From Culex pipiens pallens (lineage: Eukaryota > Arthropoda > Insecta > Diptera > Culicidae), in NCBI RefSeq assembly GCF_016801865.2, contig NC_068938.1:51848493-51912492 (forward strand): a DNA stretch of 64,000 nucleotides. Direction: 5' to 3'. Below the pieces are notes generated by a model. It was not told the origin of the DNA. It made no database searches and saw only the letters and a program-made list of their open reading frames with translations. The position numbers and the translations under genes were made by a program. This document shows positions 57,102 to 64,000 of this stretch, piece by piece. Position 1 is the stretch's first letter, and each line of letters opens with the position of its first letter.

Positions 57102-59179
57102 AAATGATCGCGTTTTATACTTTATTACCACAGTCTTTTATGGGAACAATGTGGTAGATGATTTGGTAGAATTTAGACAGTTCGATGATAGCGAAATATT
57201 TCCAGAAAATCTACCACGAATCTACAAATATCACTTTTAAAATACGACACTCTTGCTTGGAATATACCATGGAGTACAGTAGTTATGCTTATCATTATTT
57301 CAATAAAGTCCCTGTGCGGTTTTGTTGAAAACCACGTCTGATATAGGAGTAACTGTAAGTACACTCCAAGTGTTTAAAGAAAGTCTTCATGCGACCTTAA
57401 CTTTTCCGAAGTCGCGTTTTCGGCATCCATTACAAACGTCCTTAAAACGACGCACAAAGCACACAAGCGCGACTGGAATTTTCCACAAAAATATGGCTTA
57501 AAAACTGATTTTATTTTATTTTTAAACACATTATTCATGTTAAAAACAATATATTGTTGATTTTACATGGACCTGCCATCTAGGACAACCTACCGATGAA
57601 TGTTTGGTTAGAGGCCATCCATAAACCACGTGAACACAGTTTTGGGACCACCCATAAACCAAGTGGACACTTTTTTTGGAAACCTCTATTTATGACAACA
57701 CGTGTACAAAAAGTGCATCCAAATGTTCTTCTAGCAATGGTTGTGTTCGAACCATTTTACATTGAATTTATGTTGTTATTACTTAAACACAAAGTTGATT
57801 TGATCATACAAAAAGTTGGACATAAGTTTTTCATACTTTGATAATCTGGCAACTCTGCCTCGCGTTCGATGTTGTCATCCGATCGATCGATCGCTGACTT
57901 GCAGAATTCTAAACAACCGTGTTGTGATGGCGGAAAGTTTTGGACTATTTTGTAGTCTGACACGGGGTGCCTTTATTTATAGGCACCGTTGAGGCCCTTT
58001 TTTTACGACCACGACTCGACTGCCGCCGATGGGGTGATTCCGTTTACGTCCAGCGATTGGAGTCGCTGCGGAAACAACTCTTCAAACTACTGACCATAAA
58101 TCACTGATTGCAGTTGAAGTCTCTCTGGTGCGCACGAGCTGCGAAATTTCTAGTGCATGTTCACTTTACACCTGACTCAATGTCAAACACTCGATCAATC
58201 ATCCACGCCGGCACACACGCGGTGACAGCTTTTATGGTCAAAGTTTTCCCAACCGCACACACGCTGGCTTCTTCAGCTTCTTCTTCTTGGTAGCACTTGT
58301 CTAGATGCACACCCAGCGACAACACAGCATGGATGCATGCATGCACTTGAGCTCATCCGAAGAATTTAAGACGTCACACTCGGAGGGCGCGTCGACGGTT
58401 TTGGGGCTACGACACTACCAGCAACTACGAGCAGGAATTTCCGGTCCGCAAAACTGCATCGACCACAATGTGTCACACACCCAGGACGCAGCACGCCGCG
58501 CGCGACTACGACAACGAAGACGTCAACACGACAGAAGCAACAGCGCGCGGGAGAGAACGCGGGAGTTCAGCGAACGATACTGGCGCGATCCGGCTCAACG
58601 GCAGCAGCTGAAGGACGCGCGCGCGTGTAGCAAATCCGAAAAATCAACTGAAACAGAAGAATTTCGAGTTGGTGGAGGAACCCGTTTTTCGTGCAGCTAT
58701 TCAACGCGCGCGGGCACACACACTCACACAGCGCGGAGAGTGATGAAGACAACAAGCAAGCGAACCAATCAAACAGTCGAAACGGGTGAGGGATTGTGTT
58801 AGTGTGAGTGGGAAACCGGTTTGAAATCGAAAAACAAGAGAAGAGAGAGGAGGCGTGGTTAAAATTTTATATAAAAACTTCATTCAATTTTACGAAAGGC
58901 GTGGTAAAATATTATATAAAGTTTCTCTCCTCACACACACATAGATAATAAAACCAGGCGAGAGTGCATTAATCCGCTGTGAAGTGCAGAGGAGAATGAT
59001 TAAGATAAGGTAGACAGCACTAATACACCAGTGGAGGGCGTTCAGTAAGACATAAATGCATTGAGTGATGAGAAAGATTAAAGGAAAAGTGCATTTGCGG
59101 TGGTTTATCAGTGGAGCAAGGAAGTAGGGTGGCCTTTCAAGGAAGAATTTTTTCACAAATTTTACTGAGATAGATTTCT
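57102..59179. other. vg upstream flank with simple-sequence patches
   Basis: 57610-57690 holds fragments of the CCATAAACCACGTG MITE family. 58100-58800 is GC-rich with CACACA patches and open frames on both strands, including 165 codons at 58305-58802, that read as Arg/Thr/His-rich and are not credible genes. Confidence 0.4.
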
Positions 59180-59419
59180 GCCTGTGTGGATCAATCGTAT
59201 CGTGCACTGGACTCACAATCCAGAAGTCGCTGGTTCGAATCACGAGACAGACGCAAAAATTCTAAGTGCTTATATAGGTATTCGGTGCCCTCTCCCGTGT
59301 CCCGGAGACCCGGGAGGCGGAGTCTTGTCGCAAAAAGAACGATACACGCCTGTGGATCCGTTGACAAAACCGCAAGGTTAAAGAGGGCCACATTCTAAGG
59401 TGTTGCGTCGATTCCGTTT
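59180..59419 (+). mobile_element. tRNA-derived SINE
   Basis: The tRNA-like head GCCTGTGTGGATCAATCG has an anticodon-like arm CTGGACTCACAATCCAG and B box GGTTCGAATCA, followed by a shared body (GACCCGGGAGGCGGAGTCTT) and a tail ending TTGCGTCGATTCCG. It is nearly the same as the minus-strand copy at 60477-60730. The short frames reading through it are not genes. Confidence 0.75.
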
Positions 59420-59967
59420 CCGAGATAAATTTCAATGACATTTTCATTCTGGCTTTATATTTCTTGTCTTGGAGATATCAGGAGCATTTGTTTTTCAAAA
59501 GGTTCTATGCGCCATGGGTGTTTATGCCTCTTTTATCCGCAGATTTGTTAGGGACTTCGGATAATCGAATCACGAACAAAAAAAAGTTTTTTTTTATTTT
59601 CCTAGTTTATAACATCAAATTCGAATTTTGTGACCCCATTTTAGTAACATTTTAATAGTGTATTGCTTATTGAAAGCAAAACGTTTTTTTTCCAATTTTT
59701 CATAACCACCATATTGGATTTAAAAAAATTAAATCATTTTAGCGTAGTTTAGGGGTCATGCTTAAGATCGACAATCAAAAATAAGACAACAACAAACAAC
59801 TCCTGGTTTGTTTATCCGAAGTGATATTTTTCCGAGGCCTCCATTTTTTCCTGTCTGATTAATCTGTCACTCAAACCTTATCATATATCTATTATAGGAT
59901 TGTCCATTTTACTATTGTTGGGACCGAGTCCGAGTCTGGACTGTATTGATAGATCCCATTGAAAATT

Positions 59968-60012
59968 GAGCATGAGCATGAGCATGAGCATGAGCATGAG
60001 CATGAGCATGAG
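59968..60012 (+). repeat. (GAGCAT)n microsatellite
   Basis: About seven and a half perfect copies of GAGCAT. Translated frames read Leu-Met or Ser-Cys repeats and are not genes. Confidence 0.95.
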
Positions 60013-60476
60013 AGACCACCCATGGTTGTCCTTCTCCGTTGCTGAACAGGACCGTAATATCCTATCAGCACTACCACTCAAAGGATTCAACGATCTAATG
60101 ATGTTTCTCTTATCAACAGCATGCATGAATGCGCTGAAAAGATAAAACAACAAGATCATCAAAACTAGAGCAGGTGCGAATAAGTAACAGTCATTGGCCA
60201 CCAACGGCGCCCGCCATGTCAGTTTGTAGTTCTCGGGGGATTGGGGCGGGAATGTTAGTTAGCACAGGTTGCTACCAAGGGTGGGTTCTATACGATATCC
60301 ACACCCCCACGTGTGCCGGAAAAACTACTTCTACTTGGGATTTTGTTAGTGGGTAAGGGTAATGGTCAGGATTCATCATAGAAGATGATGATGTGACCCA
60401 AAAATCAATAAGTTTTGTTTATAGGGTGATGTATTATTCTCAAGGCAAACAATCGGATGCTGCTGATGAGACAAAA

Positions 60477-60730
60477 ACGGAATCGACGTAACACCTTATA
60501 ATGTGGCCCTCTTAAACCTTGCGGTTTCGTCAACGGTTCCACAGGCGTGTATCGTTCTTTTTGCGACAAGACTCCGCCTCCCGGGTCTCCTAAGTGTGAA
60601 GGTATGGCACGGGGAGAGGGCACCGAAAACCTATATTTACACTTAGAATTTTTTGCGTCCGCCTGGGGATTCGAACCGGCGACCTCTGGATTGTGAGTCC
60701 AGTGCGCGGTCCGATTGATCCACACAGGCA
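60477..60730 (-). mobile_element. tRNA-derived SINE, opposite orientation
   Basis: Reverse-complement copy of 59180-59419, with intact B box (GGTTCGAATCC on the minus strand, about 60677-60667) and better-conserved head. It separates two diverged copies of a local module (60230-60420 and 61325-61500). Confidence 0.75.
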
Positions 60731-62295
60731 GACGAGACAATTCCCGTTTATTTGCTGTTGAATTTAGCATATATGATTCAATCTTAGACAGCCGGCTGTG
60801 GAAAGAAGAATCAAAATAGTATGTAATTAAATGTTGAAATATTATACTCAGCATAACATTTACATAGAGTAAACCGACCATGGAGTAGAAACGATTTAAA
60901 TTTTTGAATTATTATAAAATAAGCAACCAATAAATGACTGAGAAGATACTATGTTATGAAAAGGAATTAAATAATCACGTTGAATTAACATTCATTGTCA
61001 TGCTTTACGAGCTAAATTACTAAGCGGAAGTCTTATCACGGGAAACGACTGGTCGAGTTGTAAGGTGGTGTATATCTAGCTCGAAATTTAAAACGAATCT
61101 TCTCATTAAACAATTACAAAAAAACAAAGAAACCCGGCTTAATGTGAATAGCATAGCATAGCATTGGTGTCTACCCGTAGTTGCTACTTCGTTATTGACC
61201 AGGACCCCCAAACATTGCTCCGTGGACCACAGATGAAAAGTAGGAACCAATCATCACCCCTTCGCAATTTTCAAAGGTCCCTATCGTGCTGATCAATACC
61301 GACGCCGGCCACGACCAGTGGTAAGACACGGGGAAGTGGATGGGAATGTTAGTCCGATACTTGAGTGATGGGACCGCCAAATCGACTGCGTCTCCGACAA
61401 AGTATCACATGAGTTTTGAGGGGTTAGTAAGATGGGTATGAGGTCAGGATTCACTGTGGTAGGTGATGCGACCATGAGCAATTTGTTTATGGGTTGAAAT
61501 TTTAAAAATCTTAGGCAGCCGGCTGCGGAAAGATACCTATCTAGGGATTTAAATATAGTATTAATTCGACCGCGATTCTCCAGAAAAACTCCGTCGGCGT
61601 GCCTTCCGATCAACGGTGATGTAGGAAGGGCTTCATTCATTAAAATTATTTTATATCATAAGCCTTAAAACATATCCGACGACGTGCCTTCCGATCCTCG
61701 ATGATATGGAAAGGACTTAATCCAGCAATACGACTTGCTTGTCTCAAAAAACAAAAATCGGATCGTTTCTATCGAAAACTATATAAAGAGAACAAAAATA
61801 AAATTCATTGGCCAACGAACGCGCGAACAAAAAATAAATGAAAAAAGAAGAAGAAGAAATCCAGTCACCCCATGTACACAAATATCGACACAAAAGAGAC
61901 GGAAAATAACACGAAAAAACAGGACTGCGCGTCCACACAGGCACCGCACCACTGATGCCATTATTTAATTATAATGACCAATCACCCCATGCACTCGAAC
62001 AGCGACATAAAAGAGACGGAAAATAACACGAAAAAACAGGACTGCGCGTCCACACAGGCACCGCACCACTCAGAAACCCGGCTTAATGTGAATCTCGACA
62101 AACTAGAAAAACGATCGCGACATTTCAACTACAACATCTACCCGGGTAGAAAATTAAATTTAATAAGCTTAACGAAACGTAGATAAGATAGACTAAAACA
62201 TATTTCAAGAATCATTCGAGTAGAATGTTCCTTAAAGGAACGAGCTCACCAATTCAGTGTCTGCTTGTCTGTGGAATCCATACTATCCCGAAAAA
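60731..62295. repeat. Region of local direct repeats, possibly a decayed retroelement
   Basis: About 90 bp at 61864-61953 is repeated at 61981-62071 (AAAGAGACGGAAAATAACAC). AAACCCGGCTTAATGTGAAT occurs at 61130 and 62074. CGTGCCTTCCGATC occurs at 61598 and 61684. CAGCCGGCTG occurs at 60788 and 61517. A module with GGGAATGTTAGT and GTCAGGATTCA occurs at 60230-60420 and 61325-61500. No reverse transcriptase or integrase frame is visible. Confidence 0.45.
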
Positions 62296-63355
62296 CACCA
62301 AAATATTCCGACGGCGAACGCGAAAAAATCAAGCGACCCGACGGAACGACGCTCCAAATCGAACAGGTTGTCATCAATACAACCAGAGCCAGCCGCAGAC
62401 GCACGCGCACACGCTCACACTCACCCGAAAAACACCAAAATATTCCGACGACGAACGCAAAAAAAATCAAACGAACCGACGGAACAACGCTCCAAATCGA
62501 ACTGGCGAACTGGTTGTCATCGAAGCAACCAGAGCCAGCCACAGACGCACGCGCACACGCACACACTCACCCGAAAAACACCAAAATATTCCGACGACGA
62601 ACGCAAAAAAATCAAACGAACCGACGGAACAACGCTCCAAATCGAACTGGCGAACTGGTTGTCATCGAAGCAACCAGAGCCAGCCGCAGACGCACGCGCA
62701 CACGCACACACCCGAAAACACCAAAATATTCCGACGACGAACGCGAAAAAATCAATTGAACAGATGGAACGACGCTCCAAATCGAACAGGTTGTCATCAA
62801 TACAACCAGAGCCAGCCGCAGACGCACGCGCACACGCACACACTCACCCGAAAAACACCAAAATATTCCGACGACGAACGCAAAAAAAATCAAACGAACC
62901 GACGGAACAACGCTCCAAATCGAACTGACGAACTGGTTGTCATCGAAGCAACCAGAGCCAGCCGCAGACGCACGCGCACACGCACACACTCACCCGAAAA
63001 CACCAAAATATTCCGACGACGAACGCGAAAAAATCAAGCGACCCGACGGAACGACGCTCCAAATCGAACAGGTTGTCATCAATACAACCAGAGCCAGCCG
63101 CAGACGCACGCGCACACGCACACACTGACCCGAAAAACACCAAAATATTCCGACGATGAACGCAAAAAAAATCAAACGAACCGACGGAACAACGCTCCAA
63201 ATAGAACTGGCGAACTGGTTGTCATCGAAGCAACCAGAGCCAGCCGCAGACGCACGCGCACACGCACACACTCACCCGAAAAACACCAAAATATTCCGAC
63301 GACGAACGCGAAAAAATCAATTGAACAGATGGAACGACGCTCCAAATCGAACTCT
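62296..63355 (+). repeat. Minisatellite, eight units of 137-146 bp
   Basis: Units start with CACCAAAATATTCCGAC at 62296, 62433, 62579, 62719, 62856, 63001, 63138 and 63284. Two unit types alternate: one has CAGGTTGTCATCAATACAAC, the longer one has CTGGCGAACTGGTTGTCATC. All three plus-strand frames are open for long stretches, and several minus frames too. The reason is low-complexity composition (ACGCACGCGCACACGCACAC), not coding selection. The longest frame is 398 codons. Confidence 0.9.
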
Positions 63356-64000
63356 ATTTTCAACGGCCTAAGAATTTTAAAAATTTTAATGGAATTGACA
63401 GATTTTGGAGAAAAAAGCTAAATGGCACATTTAATTTGTTTAATTTACATAATAAAGAAAAAGCCTTTAACTTAATAGAAATACATTTCAAAACATTAGA
63501 TAATCGAGGTTTATAACAAGCCTGTGAACTTTATCAAATAAGTTTTTATTTACTTTGTAGCAACCTATTTTTCAGAATTAATTTCAAAATTTGTTTAATC
63601 AGTTAATGATGGAAAAATAATACTTATGACCATACCACAATTATAGGTTAGTTTTTTTTAATTTTGATTGTGAGTCACATATCATCCATCAGGCCATAAA
63701 GGGTTAAACCTAAAATTTTAGAATTGAAGTTGTGTGTACAATCAGAAATATAAGCCTTATTTAAGCGCTTATTGAAATTTTGGATGGATAAAAAATGTTT
63801 ATTGTTTATTATAATTTTAAATAAAATTCATTGAACCGATTTTCCAGTACCCTTGACCACCCTAGAAATCCTAACAACACAACACTCTCAGCATCAATAT
63901 CTGCCGTGCGCCAGTTCATGCGCTTTTCCTGCGAAGCATTTTCCACGTGTTAGCTGATGCTTAGTATTGGTGAAATCTCGGGCTCATCGCTTCTTCTCTC
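63356..64000. other. AT-rich, nothing recognised
   Basis: No gene or repeat identified after the minisatellite. Confidence 0.5.

Noticed and set aside
58305..58802. 165-codon ORF in the vg upstream flank
   Set aside because: Simple-sequence-rich composition, open on both strands, no recognisable domain.
62225..63421. 398-codon ORF and many overlapping ORFs
   Set aside because: It is a minisatellite translated; all frames are open and the peptide is a low-complexity repeat.

Overview
This is a eukaryotic window: mostly AT-rich non-coding DNA, dense in DNA transposons, inverted-repeat (fold-back) elements and SINEs, with very little coding sequence. The one gene I can name is vestigial (vg), the insect wing-selector cofactor that binds Scalloped/TEAD. 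It lies on the minus strand as three exons with consensus splice sites: 52577-52672 (start codon and N-terminus), 21930-22212, and 17625-17927 (TEAD-binding Tondu motif). The rest of vg should lie beyond position 1. The insect-type Vg protein, the many TA-flanked MITEs and the tRNA-derived SINEs suggest a culicine mosquito, probably Culex or a relative. That assignment is inference, not a database match.

Layout by vg coordinates, reading + strand positions. 1-17624 is vg intron 3, with a 1.49-kb palindromic TA-flanked element (1140-2630), SINE, MITE and fold-back copies, and a mostly repeat-free stretch next to exon 3. 17928-21929 is intron 2 (4.0 kb), holding three MITE-like elements. 22213-52576 is intron 1 (30.4 kb). 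It contains nested transposons at 26-30 kb, an intronless coiled-coil gene of 696 codons on the opposite strand (37928-40018), a very G-rich 0.85-kb tract, and a tandem duplication. 52673-64000 is the presumed vg 5' flank, with MITEs, SINEs, a local-repeat region and a 1.06-kb minisatellite.

The most striking structure is the direct tandem duplication 41669-48623 / 48624-52702. It copied vg exon 1 with its start codon, splice donor and about 30 bp of leader. The inner exon copy (48498-48593) is intact but now abuts a truncated transposon instead of the vg promoter. One duplication unit carries a 2874-bp fold-back element built from inverted arrays of a 143-bp satellite. The other unit preserves the exact empty site. 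The two units are otherwise almost identical, so the event is recent, or possibly an assembly artefact; both options are testable.

Other points of interest are two MITE families that each carry an antisense tRNA-like segment, several insertions whose empty sites are visible in the same window, and repeat-poor islands in introns 1 and 3 that could hold vg enhancers.
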